From assembly GCA_027257055.1 (NCBI GenBank), contig JAPVLO010000402.1, positions 558,001-622,000 on the forward strand: a stretch of 64,000 nucleotides of DNA, given 5' to 3'. This DNA is from Cephalopachus bancanus. Taxonomy: Eukaryota > Chordata > Mammalia > Primates > Tarsiidae. Of the stretch, positions 47,459 to 59,640 are shown one piece after another; within the stretch, counting starts at the first letter, position 1, and the number at the start of each line of letters is the position of its first letter. The notes under the pieces are model-generated. The model ran no database searches. It was not told the origin of the DNA and saw nothing but the letters and a program-made list of their open reading frames with translations. The position numbers and the translations under genes are program-made.

Positions 47459-47637
47459 TTGATTGTCTCATTGTTGCAGACAGGAGGGCGTAAGCCTCGA
47501 ACTTTGAGCTGGGTACTCGACATCAGCCTTGGTAGACCAGAATTACAGGGCAATGCCCGGCTGATTGATTTAGTAATGATCTGCCCATCGAACGGCTCAG
47601 GTCATCACTCAGAAAGGCATTTAAGCTGAACCACGAG
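47459..47637 (-). ncRNA. Retroposed copy of an unidentified small structured RNA
   Basis: A 179-bp insert lies exactly between perfect 16-bp direct repeats, tagtaagtgccaattt (47443-47458 and 47638-47653). Read on the minus strand, the insert ends ...ACAATC followed by AA, and the repeat begins AAATTGG, as in L1-driven retroposition. ACA with three further bases is how H/ACA RNAs end. A hairpin ATCAGCC/GGCTGAT and stems GAGG/CCTC and TGTCT/AGACA can be drawn, and GTGATGA resembles a C box. It does not match my memory of Alu, 7SL, 7SK, U1-U6, U11/U12, Y, vault, 5S, RNase P or tRNA. The insertion is solid and the H/ACA-type identity is a guess. Probably a pseudogene. Confidence 0.5.
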
Positions 47638-47972
47638 TAGTAAGTGCCAATTTATCCAAGCATGTGCTGTACTGTGTCTCTGATTGTTAGCAAACAAGGA
47701 AGAGGCAGTAAAGTTGGCTCTTGGCGAACTTTAGGGGAAGGAAAGACTGGGGTTAGCTGCTGACATTGGCAGCTCTGGTGGGTTTTCAGGAAAACACCAG
47801 GGGTGATTAGATTATACAGGGCATTCCAAAAACAGAAGGTCAAATAAGTGGTACCCAAACATGGCTGATTATTGGAATTACCTCAGGGGTTAAAAACTAC
47901 AAATCTTAGATTCTATTTAAGGCTGATTGAAAATTTAGTCATGGGGGCTGAGGAGTTGCATTGAAAATAAAA

Positions 47973-48040
47973 AATTCTCCAGGTGTCTTTGGTAATCATT
48001 TTGAGGAATTCTCCAGGTGTCTTTGGTAATCATTTTGAGG
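47973..48040 (+). repeat. 34-bp perfect tandem duplication
   Basis: Units 47973-48006 and 48007-48040, starting aattctccaggtgtctttgg, are identical. Recent local duplication. Confidence 0.96.
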
Positions 48041-48198
48041 AACGATTTATTTCAGAAAACATTTCATGACTGATTTTTACTTTAGACTTTTCCTTTTCAT
48101 TCCTTGGTTGAGATACAGGATGGTTGCCTTGGTTACAAAGGTCAATTACCTAAGCAGAGAGAGAAGTGAATAAAGCATTCTGAAGGATTTATACCACC

Positions 48199-48199
<1 letters not shown>

Positions 48200-48250
<51 letters not shown>
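48200..48250 (+). repeat. (TG)25 microsatellite
   Basis: Long uninterrupted tg run and a likely length-polymorphic marker. Confidence 0.97.
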
Positions 48251-48254
<4 letters not shown>

Positions 48255-48259
48255 CATTT

Positions 48260-51200
48260 GAAATATGACTTAAAGCCTATAATTAAGTCCAATGAAAATG
48301 CCATACTACAGGCTTTGGTTTTATTATACATTTCATATGTGAAATGATAATGATTATAATAAAACATCATACACAGAACCCATCTCAACAGTGTCAATTG
48401 TACATCACTGCCAAATCCGTGGCTATTGTAGGTAGGCTTGGTTTATTTTTTCCTTCTATGTTAAGAAAGTTGCAATTTATTGTCTTCTAAACTTTAGTCT
48501 CTCATAGACTTTCCAGCAATAGAAAAAGACAATTCCCATAGTACAGTTCCCATAGTAACAATTGCACTCTCCCCAGGTTTCCTATCACAAGGCAGCGATT
48601 GTTAAGTCTATAGATCGGGCAGTCGGAAGTCTATACTGAAATCAGCCTCCATGCCTATAAGTTTGCTTGGGGATTACCTCAATAAACTCTGGGAAATAAA
48701 AGTCCTTCCGCAGAAAAATCAATCATATTTTTCTGGCTTGGAGCCAGTTGTGAAACAAAGGACTATGTCACTGTCTGTAGTACTATTTTTAAACTAAGCA
48801 GTGCAAAATGTTCCTAATTGTCAGAAAGTGATAAAAATAAACGTGGTGACTAGATACCCATTGTGTTTATAAGAGGCTCTGACAGAGAAAGCAGTATTGG
48901 AGGTTCTGTGATTACTTTAAAAACCAACTCAAAATTAATTGAAAAATCTTCAAAGCTGCAATTCCCAATCAGGTGTCTCTAAACTAAATAATGAAAAGAA
49001 AAAGGAGACTTTTAATTTAAAAACGTCAAAAAATCCTAATAGAAAGCATATCTTTACTACAAAAAGAGCAAATAAAGAAGTCATTTAGATAGACATTTCT
49101 TGGGAAACAAAACTTTAAAAAAATGAACACAAGAAGGTATGAATGGAAACAATAAAATGTTAAAAAGTGTTGAAAAGTTTGCTTCAAGATATTGATTACC
49201 CAAAAAGAAACTAGATGCCCTGTATCCAATTGTGTTTTGTAGCTTAGATGTGAGAATATCATTTAGGATTATGAGTGCCAACATTTTAAATGCATAAAAC
49301 TTCATTTATTTTCCAATAACCCCAACATGTAGCTGTACATTTATCATATAATAATTGTGGAAATGCATAATTATAAGATCATAATAAATTTAGTAGTACT
49401 TCAAATACTTAGTATTTCATAAAATTAGAGCATCATATATAAATTGCATAAATTAAAAACAGTAGCAGCTATATGTGCAAGACATTTGTGCAATTCACAC
49501 GCAAGGTTTGAGGATATATGCTTTGGAAATATGGATTCTCTGTCACTTTGACAAATACGCATATTGTTTCTAAAAATTTCTAGAATCTTTAAGATTTCCA
49601 CATAAATTAATATGGCATGTATAGCTATATTTTCTCCTTCCCCTAAAATTGCAAAACTTTTTTCATGTTCTGTCTAAAACATCCACTATAATATAGAATG
49701 AAATTGATGATTACATAATTCATTGAATCGTTCTGTATTTTCAAAAGAACGCTTCTGTTGTTTCCCAATCAAAATAACAAGTGTACTTCTAAACATGAAA
49801 TCAATTTAGCAGGTAAACAAAGCCATCTTCTAATATTAGTTTTCTAACAATTATTTTTGTGAACTGGAGGTGAATTTTTATTTAATTTTTTGCATCAGTT
49901 GAGATAATCATATTATTTTTTATACATTAATATGTTAAATTATATGTATGTATTTCCTAAAATTAAATCATCCCTTTATATGTAAAATATACCTAACACG
50001 ATTGGAGTTTATCTTTTTCCTACACATTAAATAATATTAACTTTTCTTAAAAAAAGCAAAAGAAAATATGGATTCTTTTATACCTTCTGGTATTAATTCT
50101 CCAAATCTCCAGAGTTTCCATGGCCCACATGTTTGAGATCACTCCTTTATAGAGTGAAAACAAGAATAGGGAGGGATTTATTAACTTTTTCTAGAGATGC
50201 ATCATCAAAAGTCTCTAGGCAGAAATGTATTCTTTCCTACTTAGGTCTGTACTGAGCACCACTAAAATCTAATCCCTGGCCACATGTGTCTCATATGTGA
50301 CATGACACTAGAGCAAGAGAACCAGGAAAGGGTAGCCAGTCTCTAGTACCGGATCAGGATTTGGGGCTAATCATTTTGTCTCCTGTTTTATTTGCAGTGT
50401 TTGTAGAGTACTTAGAAAAATAAGTTAACATGAAGGTGCTATCTGAAAGCTTTGGCTAAAAGGTATTATTTAAGTCAATGAAGAAAACCATTCAATTATG
50501 AAGGAGGAAGTGGATTTATGTAAACAAATGACCAGAGGCCTTGAACATATAATTTTCTTACATATATTTTATTCTTTCATTTGTAGATAAAAACCAAGAC
50601 ACCCAGCCTGCATGAGAAAGTTTGGAATAGTGGAACTGAAATAGCGATTTTTGTTGTTTTCCCTCTCCTGTGGCTAGCCTGACCTGTAATTCATGCTTTA
50701 GATTCTGGTTGAACCTCCCCTAGTGCCATGCAATACCCAGTACTCAGTGGTGTGTAAAGATTCTTTGGAACTTGCTTAGATGAATATATAATAACTTTTC
50801 ATACATTCAAAACACTGTTTATTCATTGAAATCGCAGGAGAGGAACCCTAATCATGGCAATATTAAGTACCATAATGAACCACGGGGTAGCAGATGGGCC
50901 CTGGGGTAAACGGTTTCTGTACTATTGATTTGCTTATTTGATTTCCTTGTAAAATGTCCATGACCTGAGCCATTGCTGTAGAATACAAATGCAGGTTTTC
51001 AATCCAGGTCAAGCATGAAAATTCTTTCTCTAAAAGAACCTGAGTGTTCTCTGGAAAGCCAGAGGAAGACTCGTTAGTGCCTTGGGCCCTGGCACTAACT
51101 GTTTTGCAGTTTGATCAGGTTTGTGAGAATGAATTTTCTATAGATAGTGCCACAACTTCCATCAAGACACCATCAATATGATTTCATTTCTAGAAACTTC

Positions 51201-51560
51201 CATTTAGAGCTCAATATCTGCATGGTATTCTGTTGTATAGGTTCATGACATGAGGTTATTCAGATATAATTCTTATCCTTAAAGAAACATACAATATTTA
51301 CAATATCCAAATGATCCCTTAAAGTTTACGGAAGACATTCAAACATATACGATGCAAAGACAAGTGTCTTAGGGCCTAAGCAGATAGTGTCAGTGTGCAG
51401 AGCTGCCTGTTTTATGACACTAAGGAGTGATGGAAACTGTGGCCAGCTGGGACATGCATTACCCTCTTAAATTCAAATTCAGATTTTAAAAATCTGCTTT
51501 GTTGGTCAAGTCAAACACATATGGAGGCCACATTTACTCTTTTGACCTTTTTTTTTTTTA
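48260..51560. other. AT-rich intergenic desert
   Basis: No coding exon, RNA gene or young repeat recognised. Especially AT-rich between 48900 and 50100. Confidence 0.5.
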
Positions 51561-52159
51561 AGGTACACATACTCTTCTGGCAACTTCTAGCAACTATGTG
51601 GAGTTGGCTTAATTGGCACAATTTTGCAAGTAAGGAGACGGAGACTCTGTGAGGTAAAGGTCTTGGCCAAGGTGATGACTTTGCTAGTAAGTGGAAGGAC
51701 AAAGATTAAAAGTAGAAGTGGTATGGACCCAAGACCAGTTATATTTATAAAAAAGAAGCTGGTAAGAGCAGGAAGAGGCAGAAATGATAAATTATTTTGG
51801 TATTTACTCACTTTTCTGGAATCCAATTCATTATTCAAAGTGCTCTGCCAGTGATTTGCCACCTTCCCCATATTTTCATACAATAAAGAACACAGTAACT
51901 GTGTATGGTCCCTTACACTCAACATGCTTCTGATATGTCAGCGGTATCCAGGTTGCTTTTAATTATACACTGATTTGTTTTCCAAAGACAGGAGGAGGGT
52001 GCTGAGTGAAATAGCTTCATGCAGAAAAGGGAGCCACTATTCTCTGAGCAGACTCAACACACAGCAGACCTCACTAGGGATTTCTATACAGGATGCATAT
52101 GATGAGTACAAATCAGAAACTCGAGGTCCTAACTCTCGGGCAAACAAAAATATGGAATT

Positions 52160-52330
52160 TGGAGTGAGGAAAATCTAGATATAAAACCTCTAATTCTGGT
52201 GACTTTGAGCAGTCTAGTTAAACCTTCAACATTAGTTTTGTTGTTTGAAAATGGAGAAAAATGCATCATGGGGTTAAGTAAGTGAATATATTTAAGCCAG
52301 GTGTTGAATCATAGGTGTTCAACAATTGCA
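52160..52330 (+). repeat. MIR SINE, sense
   Basis: 'ctctaattctggtgactttg', 'ttgtttgaaaatggagaaaa' and 'ggtgttcaacaattg' follow MIR sense order, diverged. Confidence 0.55.
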
Positions 52331-53697
52331 GGTTCTCCTCTCCATCTTTTTTTCCCCCTGGCTTTATGCCCAGTGGAGGAGGCTTGGGCCCATGTTGGCA
52401 AAATGGGAAGTTGAGAGAGGATGTCCTCAGAGAGCTGGAAGACCATAATCCTGATTGTCACAACTGATATAGTGTTTACAGGGACAACACATGACTTGGA
52501 ATGCTTCAAATACTTTGTCACTATTAAGGGACACTGAACAGGAACTAAGTTTTGAAAAACAAAATGGAATTTCTGGAAACTGCTAGCATAAAAGCTCTGA
52601 CAGGGTCGCATACAGATTAGCATAATTTTTATTACATTTTCTATTTTAGTCCTGTGAGATACTAATTTGGATTTCATTGTGCCCATTGAGCAGCTTTTGT
52701 TCTTTGGCTGTGAGTTTAATTATTTAGTTATTTATGAGTGCATCTGGGCATAAGTGCCACAGTTTTATTTCAGTGACAAATTTATGGTCAGTGAATTTTA
52801 GTAATTAATGAATAAATTATTTCTCCTCCATAAATGCCTCTGCAATTTGTGATTTTCATAATAATTCATAATACTTAAGAAAGGTCCTTTATCAGTTGAA
52901 AAAGCCATTGCTATTGGAATCAGGAAAGGAAAATTTCAAATTGCTTTAATTAACTGTATAAGTTAATATCTAACATGTGTAAGATATGGAATTGACTTTG
53001 GTTGTCTCTGTTAGAATTTAGTTGCCTAAACTCAAACATATAAATGTACTTAGTTAAAAAATTATAATTCTTTTGTTAAGTAAATGGGGGGAATAAAAGG
53101 ATTTCCTCTTGTGTAATCTTTAATTCTTGGTATGTCCTCAAATTCTTGAAATTTGCCCACCCCCAAAATATCTGCATATGTAAACAAATCCACATATTAA
53201 CTGTCCATAAAAAAGTTCTAAAGTGTCTTTGTGATATGATTTGAAGGAATTAGAGAAGTTTACAACAGTTCGTATGCTTCAAATTTTTTCAAGCAAAATC
53301 AACATGAAAAAATTTAATTAAACAGTATGCTCCACAAATCTCGGAACTAAATGGAGTGGGGCAAAAAACAAGCAAACAAAAAGAATCAGAATAATTCCTG
53401 CCCTTATGGAGCTCACAGTTGAGTGAAGATGGAAGACACACAGTTATTCAAATGAGGTGAGGGACTATGGAAGGATGTATGAGCATGGGCTATGGTAAGA
53501 ACTAGCCTTTCTCAGTGTGCTAAGCCTGAGCCATGCTCTTTTGGTTTGTAGGGATTGGTTTAAGTTTTACCCTAGAAACTAAAAGACTGTTTCCTTAAGG
53601 GTAGGGTCCTCATAGGTATTTTCTTGATTTTTCTTTTTTCTCACTTTCATATCCTTTCCATCAACGATTTCCATCGGCTCTATTTTCAAAATATGTA

Positions 53698-54550
53698 CAG
53701 TCATGTGTTGCTTAACAATGGGGATTATACTTGTATAAATTCATCCTTAAGTGATTCTGTCATTGTGTGCACATCATAGAGTACACTTACACAAAGCTAG
53801 GTAGTACAGCCTACTACCCACCTAGGCTATCTGGTATACCTTATTGCTCCTAGGCTACAGACCTGTACAGCATGTTACTGTACTGAATCCTGTAGGCAGT
53901 TGTAACACAAGGGTAAATATTTGTGTATCTAAACAGAAAATGTATAGTAAAAATACGGTATAAGAGATTTTAAAAAGTGATATATCTGTGTCAGGCACTT
54001 ACCACAAATGGAGTTTGCAGGACTGGAAATGGCTCTGGTTGAGTTAGTGAGTGAACGTGAAGCCCTAGGGTGTTACTATACACTACTGTAAACTTTATAA
54101 ACATGACACAGTTAGGCTACACTACATTTATTAAAACATTTCTGTTTTTCAGGAATACGCTAACCTTAGCCTACTGTTACTTTTTTACTTTATAAACTTA
54201 AATAGTTTTTAAGTGTATTGATTATTTTGCAATAACACTTTAAACACAAACACATTGTACAGCTGTATAAAATATTTTCTTTCTTTATATCCTTATTCTA
54301 TAAACTTTTTTAAACCTATTATACTTTTTTGTGAAAAACTATGACACAGACACACACATTAGTCTCGGGCTGCACAGGGTCAGGATCATCCATATCACTG
54401 TTTTCCACTTCCACATCTTGTCCCGCTGGAAGGTCTTCAGGGGCAGTAACAGGCATGGAGCTGTCATCTCCTATGATTATAACACCTTATTCTGGAATGC
54501 CACTTGAAGGACCCACCTGAGGGTGTTTTACAGTTATTGACGAAAATGCC
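53698..54550 (+). mobile_element. Tigger1/MER2-type DNA transposon, 5' part
   Basis: Starts CAGTCATGTGTTGCTTAACA right after TA. Inside text 'cctactacccacctaggcta' and 'acctgtacagcatgttactg' matches the MER2/Tigger1 end, then Tigger1-type internal sequence to about 54550 ('tcatctcctatgattataac'). The far terminal repeat is missing. Pogo-like transposase fossil with no usable frame. Confidence 0.85.
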
Positions 54551-54724
54551 ATTATGCAGCACAGGGCTGTATTGAATCTGGACACTTCTACCACTGCCAC
54601 ATAGTTCAAGCTTCTGCCAAGACTTTTTGACTCTATCTTGACTCTCCACAGTCATACTCCACCCAGTGGCCAGAATGTTTTCTTCTCTATCCAGCAATAT
54701 GACCTGTTTGCTTCTCCAACATGC

Positions 54725-54850
54725 CAACTCTCATTCCTGACCCCGAGCCTTTGTACTTGCTATTTGTTCTGCCACAATAATTTCCCTCCAGGTCTTCTCA
54801 TGCCTCATTTACTATATCATTCACTTCACTGCTCAAATGTTGGTTCTCCT
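54725..54850 (+). repeat. L2 3' fragment, sense
   Basis: 'gagcctttgtacttgctatt' and 'cttcactgctcaaatgttgg' match the L2 3' end. Confidence 0.65.
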
Positions 54851-55507
54851 TGGGGCGTGGAAGCCTGTGGTAAGGGAGCAGGGCCTTGTCAGCTTCTCTT
54901 CTTGGGCCTTTCCCCCACCCCCACCACTTCTCCCAATTTGGAGGTTGGCTTTGTTGCTTCAGTGTTAGGCTGTGCAAGAGGGGGATTAGGGGAGAAGGCC
55001 ATCGTTTTCTGGGCTGGTGTGCGTGTAAACTGCCATTGGTGCCCTCTGAATGTGGGAATGTGATATATTTCTGATTATTTTTTCATGAGAGCTTTTGAGA
55101 TTTCTCTAGCTGGAGTTCCCAAACAAAATTCTGATAGAACAATGTCTTCTCTCTCTGGTGGCTTTGGGGACCGTGCACCCTGTCTACCATTGCACTCTCT
55201 TTGCTCCCTCCCACAGGCCTGTTAGGTTCCTTAGCTTCCAGAAAGTGGAAGTGAGTCAGATCCATGCCCCAACAGCCCTCAGACCCTAAGGATACGATGT
55301 CAGGGTCTCCAGGTGGAGTGCTTTCATGACTGGAAGTTGGGGGAAGCAATCTCCTCTTTACCCTGGGTAAGAGTTGTGGAAACACACAGCCCTCAGACCT
55401 GTTTCTCCAAAAGATGGCTTCTTTTCCCCTCCTTCATTGACTTTTTACTTGTTTGTTTGTTTGTATATGGCCTGGTGGTGATGGGTGGAATAATGCTAGT
55501 TTAAAAA

Positions 55508-55795
55508 ATCTTTTCGGCTCAAGTCTGTAATCCCAGAACTTTGGGAGGTCAAGGTGAAGGGATTGCCTGAACCCACAGTTTCAAGAACAGCCTAAACAAC
55601 TTGGCAAGAACTCATCTCTATAATAAATTAAAAAATTAGCCTGGTGTGGTTGCTACGCCTGTAGTTCTGGCTACTTGGAAGGCTGAGGTGGAAGGATCAC
55701 TGGAGCCCAGCAGGTTGACACTGGGGTGGCCGTGTGCATGCCACTGCACTCCAGCCTGGGCGACGGGGTGAGGCTCCAACTCACACATATGCAAA
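55508..55795 (+). repeat. Alu SINE, sense, diverged
   Basis: From 'cggctcaagtctgtaatccc' to 'gctccaactcacacatatgc'. Lemur-type right arm ('agcccagcaggttgacactg'). The A tail has decayed. Confidence 0.85.
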
Positions 55796-56114
55796 AAAAT
55801 TTTTTCACACATCCTTCACTTGTGATCTAACACACTGCTTCAGGATGTGCAGACATTGTTACTTACTTTTCTTGGGTCCTATGCAAAGATGTAGAGCCAG
55901 AAACATCCCACTTCACCAACTTGATATGAAGGGGAGAGTAATAACTTTGGTTTAAGGCATTGTAGCAAAGTCTTCCTAGGTCCCTACCTCATTTCCAAAC
56001 ATCTTCATCGGCCTGTTGCTGTTGCCTATAATGCTAACATTACTGAATCTTTCCTTGGTGTTATTATGAATTTTTACCAATTTAACAGTGCCAAAATGAC
56101 CTGTTCAATCAATT

Positions 56115-56310
56115 GGCTAATGGGAGTGCTTTTGTGTTGTTTAACAAAGATTTTGTCCAGTTCTCACAATTCTGAAAGTAGATGTTATTGTTTTCATTTT
56201 ATAGATAAGCCTAGGGAAGTTGATACCACAGTGAGGTCTCATAGCTGATAACAGGGCCATAAAGGATTTGAACCCAGGTCTTTCTGATTCCAGAGCTTGT
56301 TCTATTATAT
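56115..56310 (-). repeat. MIR SINE, antisense
   Basis: 'ttcattttatagataagcct' and 'ggatttgaacccaggtcttt' are diagnostic antisense MIR segments. Confidence 0.75.
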
Positions 56311-56999
56311 TCTATCTGTGGGTAATTAGAGTATAAATGTTGGACTAACTGATGTAATTGTTATCCTTTTGAAATGCAGGAATTGGTCATCAGTGTCTGA
56401 AGTTTTCTCTCCTGTGATATGAGGCAAGGTAAGAACTGCATAGGACCAGCCAGTTATCATGCGGAGGTATATTCGGCAGCTAAACTAGGAAAAACCAAAC
56501 AGAGGTGGCAAGATGCAGAAGAAATACTGTAAAGAAATCAGGAAAAATGATTTAAGGGATTGGTTTCCCAAAAAAATAGTGATTTAAATTGGGGAATAAA
56601 TAAATATGGATTAGATGGCAAATCTAAGAATAGGTTCAAGGCAACCAGAAAGGAGTTGAATGATAGGCAGAAAATGCTGGTCCTCACACATATCTGTGCT
56701 CTTCTCTTTTTGGAAACACAGCTGAACTCCACTTCCCAGATCCTTAGCAATTAGTCTGGACTATTAGACCACATTCTGCCTGGTAGAGAGTGGGTGGAAG
56801 TAATGCAGGCCACTTCTAGGCCTGGCCCATACCTAGCTCCTGGGCATGGTCTTCAGCTCTTCTCTCTTCCTGTTTTACAGATGGCACATGGAAAGGAGTG
56901 GCATCTCAAGACTCAAGGTGTTTGGGTGTCTGAATTCCCCTGTCATCCACTGCTCCCCACCACACCTCCCCCACACTATGGACTCATGTTGCACTATGG

Positions 57000-58880
57000 T
57001 GTGAGAGAAAAAGAATCTTAATTGTGTCAAATCCTTTTTCTCTCCAGTAAGAAGCTTCTGGTTATTGAACACTTTTTTGTTTTTGTCAAAAAACATGTCA
57101 AACTATCAAAGCACTTGAGATATACCTATGATGCTTGCTATCTCCATCATTTTGCTGTTGTCTGTTGTTCTATTTCCCTTCCCACCACAACAGTTAAGGA
57201 GTCAACACTTTACTCACACGGCTAATGTATTTATAAAGCATGGCCTGGCTGCTCCTTCATGCCCTTGCTAGTTGCAATTTATTTTCTGCCTTGGCCTTTC
57301 TGACTTGGCCTCTGCATGTGTCAAATTGTCTTTTACAGGTCCTTGATCTTTTGCCCTCCTAACATTTTGCATATGATTACATTTCAGAGTTTGGAATCTT
57401 CAGTCATGCAGTGAAGAGTGAGGCTGAATACATTTTAAATTCAAGAGATTAACCATAAGGTCAACTTGGAGGTAGAGATTGACTGATTTTCTGTAGAAGG
57501 CAAGGCACCTTAAAAGATTGCATTTCAGTCAAATGATTTTCTGGTCCAAAACGTCCTTGGTAGTCTCTAACTTCAAGTCTCCAAATGTGGTGAGTAACTG
57601 ACCAGTGGTGACACATTAATTTAAGTGTGTTAAGAATATGTGACTAATAATCAGGGACAGAAATTAATGATTTGGAGGTGACAGTCAAGTTATTGTGTTA
57701 CTACTTGTCAATTTCTCATCACCTTTGGAGACCTGAAATTAGAGACTATCAAGGACTTTTTCAACCTAAAAAACCTAGGTTCAAGTCCCTATTGGATTCT
57801 GAGGTTGTGCCAAGAAACACCTGCCCTGAAAAGTCAGTAAGTGCTTCTTCATTTCCCTACAAACATATTCAGCAGCAGCTGAAATATTCAGCAGCAGCTC
57901 CCTCCTCTCTCTGAATCCATCATATACCAACATTCCTGGCTTTGCTACTCAATGTTTTCTTTCTTCTAAGCCTTTCATATACACAGTCCAGTCCCACCTG
58001 TACCATCTATCATTGAGTGTGGCGATTGCCAGAGAGGTGGAGGAATGTCCCTAAGATGGTATATTTGATATGCTTGTTTGAGTATGCCTTCCGTCCACTA
58101 ATGCTTATGGAATGACCTTTCACTGTCTCCAAGGCTAGCCTCTCTGCTTCTGCGTGGAAGACAGAGTGTGTTCTTCCTCCCACTGTATGCTCATTTCAAA
58201 TTTCGTCAACATACACATAGAGATGAAGGTTTCCCTTTTTCTCATTTCTCAGGCCAACTTCTCAGTTACAATTGCAAACTGGTGATATTTCTACCCTGGA
58301 TTGTATGAAGTTAAAAATAAAGAAATAAAAGTGGTGATTAGTACTAATGGGGAGAGGATAAAACAATATCTCTGCAATGTGAGTTGAGCTGTGCACAAAC
58401 AAATGCACAGTAAGGTTTTCAGACCATCTCAATGGATAGGAGGCTTCTCACAATAAGTGAGGGTGGTCTTATTAAAATGTACCTATCTAGGGTACAATAT
58501 CTTGACCTCCATGACATAACAAGTAAGAACAAATGATATAGCCGCCAATGCACAAAGGAGAAAATGATCAGCACAAAGGAGAAAAAATGTTGAGCAAGGC
58601 TGGTGCAATTGATTCAAACAAGTTAAAATAAAATCATTGTTCAGGTTGTAGTACTTACTGATAGCAAATCAGAAGCTGAATATGAAAAGCAGATTAAATA
58701 CATTCCTAGAATTCACAGTTCCAAGATATATGCATTTAGAATTATATTAGACTTCTTTATGCCTGGGATTTAATAAGATTACAAAAACATGTTAGGATTG
58801 TGCATGCTTAAAAAGAAGGGATAATAATACCATATGGTTCTCATTTCATGGAAGAGAGTTCTGAGGTCTAGAGACATAAT
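57000..58880. other. Intergenic, nothing recognised
   Basis: A short repeat (tattcagcagcagct twice, about 57867-57898) is visible. No gene or named repeat recognised. Confidence 0.45.
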
Positions 58881-58909
58881 GATTGTCCATGGTTAGGATG
58901 GTCTGATGG

Positions 58910-59330
58910 GAAAAACTCAGTTTTTGTAGATATAAGAGTGTGGCTTTGATGTCTGGATTTGCCATTTGGCCTTGAGTGAGTTTCTCAATTTTGCATAGCC
59001 TTTGTTCTCTGATTTAAAAAAAAAAAATCAGGATTTTTTTTTTTTTTTTTTGAGTTGAAGTCTCACTCTGTTGCCCAGTTTGAAGGACAATGGCACACTC
59101 CCAGCCACTGCAGCCTCGACCTGCTGGGCCCAGGCAATCCTTCTGCCTCAGCATTCCAAGCAATTGGAACTATAGGCATGTGCCACTATGCCTGGCTAAA
59201 AATCAGGATGTTAATACCTGTCATTCGAGTTTGATGTAGACAGTAAATAAGCTAACATCTCTAAAACATTGCCAGGCATGTAGCAGACACTGAACAAATG
59301 CAAGTTGCTATTATTGTTAAATATATTCAG
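58910..59330 (+). repeat. MIR SINE, sense, split by an Alu monomer
   Basis: Left part 'gtctggatttgccatttggc' and 'gagtttctcaattttgcata'. Right part after 59200 'gatgttaatacctgtcattc' and 'attgccaggcatgtagcaga'. Both follow MIR order around the Alu piece at 59034-59198. Confidence 0.75.
59034..59198 (-). repeat. Alu monomer, antisense (5'-truncated)
   Basis: One arm only (about 150 bp) with poly-T, flanked by the direct repeat aaaaatcagga (just before 59034 and at about 59197). Confidence 0.88.
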
Positions 59331-59419
59331 AGAAGACAAAGTTGGGAATAGAATCTATATCCATGATCTAGATTACAGCTTTTGCTCTTCCACATTATGG
59401 AGCCCCTAAATAAAGTTCC

Positions 59420-59640
59420 TTTTAACAAAAACTAGCATTTATAGAGAGTTTATAGTTACTTTTACATCTGCTACTCATGACAAAAAGGAAGGGCCACTGT
59501 AATAATCTGGCTGTATTGGGGACAATGACTTTGAGAGGTTAAGTGACTTACTCAATAATGCTAATAAGAAACAGAGCTGGGACTGAATTCAAACCCAGTG
59601 CTCTTCCTGCCCCAACAAATTCTGACTTCATTCTTCACAT
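59420..59640 (-). repeat. MIR SINE, antisense
   Basis: 'tttgagaggttaagtgactt' and 'gactgaattcaaacccagtg' are diagnostic of antisense MIR. Confidence 0.8.
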
